Positions 14,565 through 24,095 of a DNA stretch of 64,000 nucleotides are shown piece by piece. The DNA is from Massariosphaeria phaeospora (Eukaryota > Ascomycota > Dothideomycetes > Pleosporales). The notes below the pieces were generated by a model, which was not told the DNA's origin, searched no databases, and saw only the letters and a program-made list of their open reading frames with translations. The stretch covers positions 2,294,001 to 2,358,000 of the forward strand of contig JAADJZ010000001.1 in assembly GCA_011032825.1 (NCBI GenBank). Reading direction: 5' to 3'. How positions within the stretch are numbered: position 1 is the first letter of the stretch; every line of letters begins with the position of its first letter. Both the position numbers and the translations under genes were made by a program.

Positions 14565-16783
14565 ATGGAAGCATGGGGCCTCAACATTCCTCAGCTCAAC
14601 GCGCGGTCGCACTTCAACATGACCCTCAACACATCGTCCGCGCGTGATTCGATGCCCTGGACAGCGCAGAACGGGACAAGAACGCTGATTGCCAACCTCC
14701 AGCTGGCGCAAGTACAGACGATACGGACCATGCATCTGACTTTGGGAGCCTTCAGTCTGGCGTTGGCCCTGTTAATAGTCCATCGGATCACCTCGGACGC
14801 GAAGAGGGCCGCTTCGGTACAGGTTACGCTGAGAAAGAAGTGAGTGCCACAGAATTCCGCAAATCATTCAGTAAATAACAGTTGCAGGCGCTTCAGTTCC
14901 CTCCAAAACGTCCATCCCGCCGAGACTTTTCCACTCGTACTGGCTTGCGGTGTAGCTATACAACAAATTATATTCGTATCAGTGCAGAGCACTTCTCTTC
15001 GTAGTGTATTATCTAACAATTGTCGAGGGCTGGCGATGATTACATTCCCTTGTAGGTGCAAAGGTTTCTCTGGTCGAACATGGGCTAACTCCTGCAGCGC
15101 TCTTCATCATCGGCTATATCACGCTGGTTTTCGGCATCGAAATGGCATTACGGGCCTTCAAGTACGAACGATTCGCCCCGCGAGGGAAGTGGAATACGCC
15201 TATCTGCATCGGAGTGACATCGTTCATGCTCCTTTTGACGTGGATACCGACCATCGCCTGGCCAATGTACAACCGGTGCTTCGGAAGCTTGATCTGGTTC
15301 CCTGTTCGATACGAGCTCATCGCAATCGTCATATTGGGCATTATGGTGTCGGTCTTTTTAATACTGGCGGCTGCAATTAGCATTCAGCTGATGAGGACGT
15401 CAAAGGTGGACCAAAATGAGCGGATTGCAGCATCGCGCATGTGCTACTATCTGCTCATTGCGGCGGTAATCTACGTGAGTCTGTACAAAGGGTCGTTGGT
15501 ACCAAAGCTAATATTGAAGACAGATCCTGGTACTTCCAGTCGAGATTCAGGCCCATCGACGAGACTTTATGAACACGCTCGCAACTTCACGTATTGCCGA
15601 GATTTCCTTATTCACGTCCGGAATGGTCATCTCCTTCTTTCACCTGTTCCTCCGAGTGAACGCTACCCGGCTGGTCATTAAGCCCATTGCCGAAATGACA
15701 ACTTCATCACAGCAGAAGCGACCGAGGATTCGATTCTTCGGACCTAGCGACCTGGACATGACCATCAGCGGGCCTCTCGCTTTACAAGGTGGACGGCGTC
15801 CGGATAGTCGCCAAGGCCTCATCGATGTCGGCCCTGAGAAGAACCGCTACGATTTCGACCCCGAGTACTTCGCTGCATCAGAGAAACCACTAAGCCCCGG
15901 ATCTACCAAGTCAAACGGCCCCATTGACCCGACGAAATGGCCATTACCGCCAGACCCCGTTCAGACCGGCTATGTCCCAGACATCAAGCAGAGCGCAACC
16001 GGTGGCCACAAGCGAAACAAGTCCAATTATTCCCTGTTCCCCACGCGCGCTGAGGATATCCCTCGTCTACCGCCAACAGTCTACTCGCCGCCCAAGCCAG
16101 CAGACGACAGGAAGATGTCCAAGCTAGCTATGCGACGCCAGACCCGCCAAAGCTCGCTCGGCGACGCAAAGTCAATCACAGACATCGGTGAAGCCTTCAG
16201 CTTCCTGACCAAGCCCCCATCCCTCTTCGGCGGACGACACCAACGCAGTGACAGCACAGACAGCAGTGCAACGGTGCAAATCGGGCTCCGGTTCTCAGTA
16301 GCCCCCGCGACCCTCGCAGCAGCCAAGTGCACTAAAGTGGAGCGGTCTCCCCTCCGCCGCGAGAACACCGAGTCCAGCAACACCAGTCTCGGTCTCCCTA
16401 TCCAATCGCCCTCCTCACCCTCACCCTCCTCCTCTTCCGAGTACCAGCTCAAGCCATACCGGTTCCCATCAGCCCCCCGCCGGAGCGTCTCGCCCACGGA
16501 GCCCGCCTTCGTCATGATGGACAAAGGCCTCCCGCCGACCCCCCGCACCGCACTACCTGGCCCACCACCGCCAGCATCGAGCCAGCCTGCAGCTCCCACA
16601 GCTCTCGGCATAAGTGGACTGAGAATGAACCCAATCTCGCCGGCCTCGACATCGGCGCCCGACTCGCCCTCCACACCCGGGTCGCCGCCCCGCTCCGTGC
16701 GGTCTGCACTCTCGCCGACGGCGCGGATAGGGCTCGGCGCGGGGACCATGGCGCGCAGTCCGCCGCCGAATGGCTGGATATGA
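14565..16783 (+). CDS. Multi-pass fungal integral membrane protein with long Ser/Pro-rich tail
   Basis: 691 residues from four exons: 14565-14839, 14888-15051, 15098-15474 and 15524-16783; introns are 46-49 bases with GTGAGT/GTAGGT-type donors. The N-terminal 360 residues contain about seven hydrophobic segments: HLTLGAFSLALALLIVHRI, then an HPAETFPLVLACGVAIQQIIF segment, then LFIIGYITLVFGIEMAL, and others up to GMVISFFHLFLRV. The N-terminus lacks a signal peptide but has several N-glycosylation sequons, so it is probably outside. The cytosolic tail of about 320 residues is rich in Ser, Pro and basic residues. The layout is like a seven-helix receptor with a regulatory tail, but I see no diagnostic GPCR signature and do not assign a function. 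The gene structure is well supported by continuous frame across all three introns. Confidence 0.75.
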
Positions 16784-18430
16784 TGGCCAAATTCTCTTGC
16801 GATACCACGGAAACGACGAAAAGGCCATTGTAAATGGGATGGGCGGGGAGCCCGTGACGTGTGTATGTACCAATTTGTCATTGTCGTTGTCATGATTTGA
16901 TTTGACTGGATCTGCGCCTTCTTTCTGATTCTGCATTTTTTTTCTCGCCTAAAAGAAGCTGAGGCGACTCGACTCGTGGGCGGAAGAGCGGAAAGGGCGA
17001 ATGCATATCAACAGCACATCGGATCTGTGGCGTTCCGAGGTTTCATCTTTTTGTTTAAAGTTTTCCTTTCCTGGTCGGTCGGTCGGTTGGTCGATTGTGT
17101 CTATCGATACGCGCATATACGTCCTACCCCATCCCCACCCCTACGCCTTCGCCTTCGATCTCTGAACACAACATACTATCTGTCTGTCTGTCTGTCTGCG
17201 TGCTAGTCACTCACTCACTCATTCACGCACTCACTCACTACATCTCTGCCACCGCACTTCTCTTCTTGTCCCCCCCATGTCGCTACGTCGCTTCCGCTAG
17301 CTAGTTGGCTGGCTTGCCGTTGCTCATCTACCTACCTACCAATAATTTTTTTCTTGTCCTTTGGGCTGCCTTGTTTTGAGAAAGACTGCGTTTTTTGTTT
17401 GCTGTATGCGCATGTGTTGCTTGCGTTGTGTTGTGTGCTCTTGTTGTGTTGAGGACTTGTATGAATGTTGCTGTTGCTAGTAGGGAGGGAGGGAGAGCTA
17501 GAGGTCGTTGTGCTGAGGTGGTCGGCGTTGAGGCTGGGCTTAGTGCTGTATTGTATGTTTGTGGGTGCGGTTGTGTAGAATACGTACATACGATATGATA
17601 TGAACTGGAACCACTGGTACAATACGTTTATGTTTAGGCGCGCAATTACCCCCACCCCAATAACCGATTATGTCGCGTGCTGCGAGGTGGGATATAGGAA
17701 ATGCCGATTCTGATTCAAAATTCGAACTGGAGGTTCTGCGGTGCGACTACTTTTAAGCGACGGGTATATCAATGCCTCCTTTCTTTCTTTCCCTTCTCTC
17801 TCACTTTCTCTTCTTCTCTACCATGTCTATATATTTCTCTCTCCTTCTCTCACTTACCCTATATATACACACATACGTAACTTTCAGCCCTTTAGTCAAA
17901 CTCTTACCGTGCTACAACTACTACTATCTAGATTCGGTCGGATAGGACATGACATAACATAATACCAACATCCCCCGGCTCTGTCCCGCGACCAATAGTA
18001 AATCATGGATATCCTGCATCCTGCATCGTTCTTCCTTTCCTACATTGCCAAGCTATGCCTCGGACGGACTGCGTAGAATATTCTCCCCTTCTTCGTCCCT
18101 CGTCCAGCGAACGATGCTTTATCACTCTCTTATCGCTCATCTTTCTTGTCGCTGCCCGGACCGGACGGGACCGGACTTGGTAGAATATCCTATCCTGCCG
18201 CTATGATACGTGCAGCGTCCCGCGGGCCCAACCTAGTACGCGCGATTGCTCCGACGCGGAAGCATCGTTGTGTGTATGGGAGATTGGGAGCACGAAGCCA
18301 TGTATACAAAGTCCAGCGACTGCAAGTCCTTCGTTCGCTGTGCAGTGCAACAACCCAACCAAAAGCCAGTAATCTATTCAGCCGTACCAGCATCTCAGCT
18401 ACTGTGAACGCCTCCGCGCCCTCCGCTCTC
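16784..18430. other. Intergenic, convergent 3' ends
   Basis: 1.6 kb with many simple repeats: TCTG units at about 17180-17199, CACT units near 17210-17240, and CT-rich sequence at 17775-17850. An array of short unsupported frames is present. No RNA gene recognised. Confidence 0.4.
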
Positions 18431-19411
18431 CTAACGAGAAAAACCACTGCCACTGCCACTAAGCTCATGAGTCTGGCGCGATGTAGAGCGACTGTCGAGT
18501 TCCAGCCGTAGTCCATCATGCCGGCCCTCAGCAACGAGCGAAGCGCGCGGATCTTCCAGCTCCGATCTCCGATATGCGTCCTGCTGCGCTGAAAGCTCCG
18601 ACCGCGCACCACCCGCACGAGCGTCCTCGTCCACCATTTTCTCCGAGACGCCACCCGTGTGTGCGATGTTGGCGGGCGCCCCGAGGGCTCGCTGGTTGCG
18701 CCGCTGGAGTAGTAAGAAGCCGCCTGTGATTGCGCCGAGCAGTGCTATTACTCCGATGCCTGCACCGATGCCGGCTTTTGCGCCGGTTGAGAGTCCTCGT
18801 CGTTTGCTTTCTGGTGATGGCGGCGCTGAGGGCGAGGTTGCGCCTCCGGCTGTGACTGTTACGACGATGGTAGTCGGACCGAGAGCGTCGCTCGTGGTGG
18901 AAGGAGGCGCTGCTGCTGCGGTTACAGGAGGCGATGTGGACGACGGCGTTTTCTCCGCCGTAGCAGTCTCCGTCCCAAGCCGACCATTCTTCTCAAAGCA
19001 ACCCACCAACCCCATGCTCTTGCAATCCTCCGAAAGCCCCGCTAGCAACTCCGAACCCAACATCGCTGCATCCACGGCGTACGGCTGCGAGACGGCCGTG
19101 TCCACGGCAAACGTGCCGTTCATGAGCCAGCAGTTGAACGGCGCAGTGTCCAGCGGCGTGAAATCAAAGCCGTAGCATAGCGGCTCTTTCTCTACGCAGC
19201 GAGCGAGACATTGCGACCAAGTGGCCTCGTTCGTCGGGTCCATAAAGTCGACTTGGGCTGTGATGTCCTTGCCACAGAGATTCTGGAAGTCGACGCTGAG
19301 GCCTTGTTCGTCGTATGTGGACGTGTCGCCCGCGCAGCCTGATTGCGCCGCCGCGTATGCGATGGCTAGAAACCATGTGCATAACGACCACGAAGCTTGC
19401 AAGGTCGGCAT
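18431..19411 (-). CDS. Single-pass surface protein with Cys-rich ectodomain
   Basis: 326 residues, intronless. A signal peptide (residues 1 to about 22, LCTWFLAIAYAAAQ) is followed by an ectodomain of about 125 residues with regularly placed cysteines (SGCAGD, NLCGKD, SQCLARCVEKEPLCYGFDF, FNCWLM, EDCKSMGLVGCFEK). Spacing in the CLARCVEK...CYGFDF part is reminiscent of PAN/apple-type modules, which bind carbohydrate or protein. A Thr/Ser/Pro stalk follows, then one membrane helix (about GAGIGVIALLGAITGGFLLL) and a polar cytosolic tail of about 90 residues. This is the layout of fungal wall-stress or adhesion sensors, but no WSC domain can be claimed. Start 19411 is the first ATG; the frame extends upstream only to a TTG. 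Confidence 0.7.
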   Translation of the reverse strand: MPTLQASWSLCTWFLAIAYAAAQSGCAGDTSTYDEQGLSVDFQNLCGKDITAQVDFMDPTNEATWSQCLARCVEKEPLCYGFDFTPLDTAPFNCWLMNGTFAVDTAVSQPYAVDAAMLGSELLAGLSEDCKSMGLVGCFEKNGRLGTETATAEKTPSSTSPPVTAAAAPPSTTSDALGPTTIVVTVTAGGATSPSAPPSPESKRRGLSTGAKAGIGAGIGVIALLGAITGGFLLLQRRNQRALGAPANIAHTGGVSEKMVDEDARAGGARSELSAQQDAYRRSELEDPRASLVAEGRHDGLRLELDSRSTSRQTHELSGSGSGFSR

Positions 19412-20100
19412 GCTTTCTTCTAGGGCATTCGTCAAATGAGATGGTGTCGTAGTCGATGGTGTCGAGGCCCGGCATGGAATACCTAGAGTGTGCGAGGACG
19501 TCCCCGCTGGGCCTTTATGCTTTGCCTACTAGCTACAGCCAGGACCTGGAATAGGACGTGATAAGGCAAGGCTAACATCGTGGCTGGTTTTCATGCAGCC
19601 ACTAGTGCTTTTCTGCATCGAGACGGAAGTGCTGATTGGCGTAGAGAACTTGGCAATGAATGGATGGGGGCCGTAAACCACCAATGACTAGCATGCGCGA
19701 TGAGGGTCGCAGCAAGCCATTAACTGCCAGCTGAACGTGCAAGGAACGTAGAAACGTCAAGTGGTTTTTGTATGGATGTGTCGAAGCTTTCGGTGGCCTA
19801 TACCGTGTGACCCATCACTGGCCCATAGGTAAGCGTTCCATAGACGAAGTGACGGCAGGCCGATGGGCGAGGGAGGCGTACTAATCATACCGTGTCGTGT
19901 GTTTTTGTAGTGGCTACACTGCCGGGCTTCCAAAGTGCCGTCTTGGGACTCTAGATCAGCCCGTGCCGTGATTTCCTGAACTGGAGTCGACGCTCGGGCC
20001 CGATATTTGGTTGTGGGCCGACTGTGAAGTCCAGCAGCTTGTGATGATCGATGCCGGACTCCGATACTCCAACGTTGCTCGTAGAACACAACACCGGGCG
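19412..20100. other. Intergenic region
   Basis: 690 bases separating the surface-protein start from the 3' end of the G-alpha-like gene. Nothing beyond short chance frames is visible. Confidence 0.4.
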
Positions 20101-22035
20101 CTAAGTCGAACTTCGTTGTCGATAGAGACCCGGAACCCATCGTATAGGTACGAGATTCGTCACAGGGCGGACATCAGCCTTTCTACCAACCACACCCGTG
20201 TTAATAGTCTCCTTCTGCTGACCAGCCCCCAATATCGTCTTCGCCAGCGGACCAGCAATCGACTTATCATACGGATCCATTTTAAAATGGAACGACGCAA
20301 CCCCATCCGGTATAACATCGCGAAACAGCTGCAAAATATACGCATACACCTCCAAGACATTCTCGCCGCCGGTGTAGTCTTTGAAGTGCTTGCTGGGAGA
20401 CGTGCGCGGTATCATGTGCGTGAACTTCTGGAACTTGTTGAAGACTAGCATGATGGAGCAGTTGGAGGGGAGGCGCCATGTGAGGTGTTGTTTGAATTTC
20501 TGCACGTCTTCTTCGAGGGCGTTGGCGTAGAGGCGCGTTGTGGGTGGGGCGGCGTAGCGGGTGATGTCGACGATGTAGACGATGGATGTTATGTCTGCGG
20601 GGACGCGGGATGAGACTGTCTCCCAGCGTTTGACGATGTTGTAGAGGCTCATGGTGTGTCCGCCAACCGGGACCTGGACATCGTATATGCCGGTGAGCGT
20701 GGTTCGCGCCATTAATACGTCCATCTCGTGGGGAACGTAGTCCGGAGAGGCAATGCTCTGGCGCCGATCAAAGAAACTGATCATGGTGAGCAACGCTGTT
20801 TGTAGTCTGTTTTCTGCGGTGGACCTACTAATATGAACTCTCCAGAGTCTCGAATGCGCTGTTGAGTTCAAGCTGACGGATCGCCTTGACCCTTGGATCT
20901 TCCAATAACACATCGATCATTTCGGCAACACGCTTCTCTAACGGTTCATCTGGGTTCGGATTGAGACAGTAGTTCCAAAGATAGTCGCAGGCTTGACGCG
21001 TCGCTGGTTGCAGACCCTCTGGCACTTCCATTACGCCCACGATTAGGTTTTTCGCGTTGTCGATCAAGTTTTCAATGACCGCAAGGCGAAGGACTCCAGC
21101 GTTTTGGATAATATAGTCGTCGTGATGGGTCATTCTCATCATGTTGACGAGCTGGCATCTTGCGTGCGGATCGTTTCCAAAAACGAGAACGTTCAAGTGT
21201 TTCCCGGATCCGGTGACAGCCTCATCCTTCGCGGGCTCGTCTACCACATCCTGTTGGCTTCCTTCAGGGACTGCTCCCAAAGTAGGGTTATGCGTCCGTC
21301 GCCTCTGTGCTCGCTGTATCTTCAACGAGTCTCTCCAGGACCTGTGCAGAACTCGCTGATAGGTAGGAGTTGAAAAGATCTCCTGGTCAAAGTCGAAAAC
21401 TGCTGAAATCTTGGACATGTTGTCGGAGAATTTGCTAACGATTGATGCTGTGCCGTGGTGCACCAAGAGCGACGCTGAATCACTCTTCGCTCGATCAAGC
21501 GCTTTACGCATCTTTGGCTTCTCAAGCAGATGTTGTTGATCTGCGAGGGTTTTACTTTTTCCGTTAGATATTGCGGTGTAGAGACAGAGTGGTTAACTTA
21601 CCAGTTGCATGCGGTCAGTAACAAGGTCAACGCGCTCGTTTGCCTCTCAAGCAGCTTCTGCACATCGTTCAAATTGCGGTTCCCAAAAATAAGTTTGGCC
21701 TTGCCATTGAAATCCAATGGTGTGTTTGTGGCTCTACCAATCTCCGAGAGTAATGTATCGATTTTGTCGACAAGGACTTTGCAGCAAGACAAGGAAACGT
21801 CCAAATCCATCACCAGCTGATGGTGGATAACTTGCAGATCGCTGTCCATCCATTCTTGGATCTTGGTCAACGCTATCCGGAGAGCTGTGAGTTGGGAGGC
21901 AAGGCTGAGGAAAGTAAGGTCCGCGTCTTTCCATTTTTCTCGGAGATCATTAACAGCTAAAGTGACCTTCCCGACGACATCAATGATGTTGCATATTGCG
22001 CCCACTGCTCCAATGACTGAGATTGGATCCGCCAT
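20101..22035 (-). CDS. PigL_N/HeLo-like domain fused to a degenerate G-protein alpha subunit
   Basis: 614 residues from exons 22035-21602, 21554-20839 and 20795-20101 (introns 47 and 43 bases). Residues 1 to about 140 (MADPISVIGAVGAICNIIDV..., helical) match the N-terminal helical domain seen in fungal STAND proteins and called PigL_N in Pfam. After a linker, residues about 260-600 follow the G-alpha fold in order: a beta strand and P-loop position, the helical insert, a switch I-like block DVLMARTTLTGI with Arg414 and Thr418, a switch II position, and a G4-like block LVFNKFQKF. The nucleotide-binding signatures are lost: the P-loop reads GNDPHARCQ where G-alpha has GxGESGKST, the DVGGQ motif reads NIVKRW, and NKxD is NKFQ. 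It is probably a non-hydrolysing or non-nucleotide-binding pseudo-GTPase. The 47-base intron acceptor (AAAAAG) was chosen because the more obvious CGCAG gives a stop. Function unknown. Confidence 0.75.
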
Positions 22036-23083
22036 CGTTAGACGCCAGCCTGGCGGTCGTGCCAAGATTGACACTGAACGCAATATTCAAACCCAGGCGA
22101 TGAGGAGAATCGAACGAGTAATGAAATCGCAGCGTATAATAGACGTAGAGCACTAGACTGTCGCGAAAGCGTCTGGCAGATAGTAGGATGAAGGAGTGAG
22201 CGAGAACACCGGAGCGTAGAGAGACTTTAGCGCGGCCTTGCTCCGCCCACTTTGGCCAGGCAGTATTCGTGTAACTCATTGGTCTATTTTCTCAGCCGTG
22301 GCAGCCACAACCTCTCAGCCTTACCAGCGCCCATCTCAGTCAGCCTTGCACCAATGTCAGGCGATCTCGGCAACCAATTCAGAAGGTAGGGTGTCCTTGG
22401 CACACTGGTAGATTGTACGGAGTATATGGAGTTGACATAAGAAGATGCGCAGGTCTAATGGATGTCGTCTCGAGGGGTTGAAGTGTGAGGATGTTGGCAG
22501 ACTAGATGTGTTAGAAGTTGGAACTGAGTTGCGCCCGGTACTTGTAAGCATCCTAGCATGCATCGACTTATGTAACCAGCCCGCAGGTACACTATACGGG
22601 CTTTTCAGCCACGACAGCCAAAATTCCTCATGTCAGCCGTACAAAGCCTTTGCTGGTGTACCTAATTGATCAACACCTATCCGTCACCGAGATAATCCGT
22701 GTATCGGAATATCCGGCTAGTGTGCATGCGCGCCGAGAACGCCACTTTCCTACTATTCAGCTCTTGGCCATAATATGGCCGAGTCGGGAATCGCATGTTG
22801 AGGACCGGACCAGAACTGATAGCAGCTGAGTAGTGGACAGTACCCGCCTGCGCCATCCCTCTATAACAGCCGCCGGAGATATTCCTATATCAGGTGCGAT
22901 CGACAAATCCGTTCTTTACCAGATTTGCCAGATCCGCCGATCTGAGCGATAGAAGGATTGCGATACAAAAGGGCCGACGGAGAACCAGCATGGCTCGCAA
23001 TCCGACTCTTGTAACTCCAGCATTTACTCCAGCTCCTCACTTGAGAGATCCTACCAACCTGCAGAATCGACAAAGTCGCAGCC
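22036..23083. other. Intergenic, divergent promoters
   Basis: 1 kb between the divergent starts of the G-alpha-like gene and the two-module gene. Only short frames are present, and no RNA gene or clear TATA box was found. Confidence 0.4.
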
Positions 23084-24022
23084 ATGCCCTTCTGGAAAGA
23101 AAAATCCGACCACTCTCACGATAGCGGCCGTCCCTCCAACGACTCGGGCGTCCCGCCTCTGCCCCAATACACTCAATCCGCACATCAAGCACCACCCACC
23201 CGGTTCCAAACGCGCTTCGCATCGCTGTCCCTCCACCAAGAGAACCGCGTCCGCTTCCTCCATTTTCCCCAACAAGTCATCAACCTATGCCGCGATGCCA
23301 TCCGCGCCACGTGGCCCAAAGGCATCGACTCCGAGCAAGACTATGCCGGCGCATGGGAGATCAAAACGAACGGGCACCCCTGGGGCGGTTTCCGCGACCA
23401 GTCTGAATCTAGCCGGGTCGTGTGCGCAATGCTGAAGACGCTGCACGAGCAGGGGCGGGTTATGACGTTGACTACGGACGTGACCAAGAAGGAGTTCGAT
23501 AAGGATACGTTGGTGTTTAGACACCAGGCTCCGGCTCCGGCACCGTGTGACTGGTTCAGTGTGGCGTTTTCAAAGTATGATCGGCTGACATTGCAGGACG
23601 GTGAGTTTGATGGCGCTCCGGTTTTTGGTTGGAGTGAAAAACTAATGTTGTTCATAGCGCCGCACGAGGTGCATCGTCTCCTCATTGACAGATTGCAACA
23701 GTCAAATGGGTACAAAGTTGAGAAACACGGCGAAGAAGCGCCTGGGATATATGAGCTGAATCTCAATGGAAACCCATGGGTGGGAGAAGGCAAGGACACG
23801 GTGCGAGTTCGGGAGTTGGTCCTTACGTTGATCGAGACGTTGGATAGCGAGGGTTGGACGGTCTACGCAAGCATGAGCCAGAAAACTGCGGCGAATGGTA
23901 CCGATAACGATACGGTAAGTCCGCATGGTCTAGTGGCGAAAGTACGACGAGGAGCTAACATTTGGCAGTGGTATTGTTGCAGACCAAAAGGGTGGACGGG
24001 TGCCCCCGTCTACCATAATTAA
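23084..24022 (+). CDS. Two-module protein of unknown function (NG[HN]PW motif repeated)
   Basis: 275 residues after splicing exons 23084-23600, 23658-23914 and 23969-24022. I do not recognise a named family. After a polar N-terminus, two related modules follow. Module 1 (about residues 64-165) has AWEIKTNGHPWGG, a helical block with LKTLHEQG, then FDKDTLVFR. Module 2 (about 175-270) has IYELNLNGNPWVG, LIETLDSEGW, then DNDTWYCC. The shared pattern is [WY]E[IL], NG[HN]PW, a helix, and a Trp/Phe-rich strand. No signal peptide or membrane helix is present. Both introns are multiples of three with no stop, so the unspliced frame is also open; their canonical signals (GTGAGT/ACTAAT/ATAG and GTAAGT/GCTAAC/CAG) and the fact that removal sharpens the repeat support splicing. 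It sits between the pseudo-G-alpha and HET genes. Confidence 0.7.
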   Translation: MPFWKEKSDHSHDSGRPSNDSGVPPLPQYTQSAHQAPPTRFQTRFASLSLHQENRVRFLHFPQQVINLCRDAIRATWPKGIDSEQDYAGAWEIKTNGHPWGGFRDQSESSRVVCAMLKTLHEQGRVMTLTTDVTKKEFDKDTLVFRHQAPAPAPCDWFSVAFSKYDRLTLQDGEFDGAPVFGWSEKLMLFIAPHEVHRLLIDRLQQSNGYKVEKHGEEAPGIYELNLNGNPWVGEGKDTVRVRELVLTLIETLDSEGWTVYASMSQKTAANGTDNDTVSPHGLVAKVRRGANIWQWYCCRPKGWTGAPVYHN

Positions 24023-24095
24023 GCGCGCTGTAGTTCTATGGGTTCATTAGATGATTGACCAAGCACTGTTGTTCAGACACGTACCTTTTCCAAAG

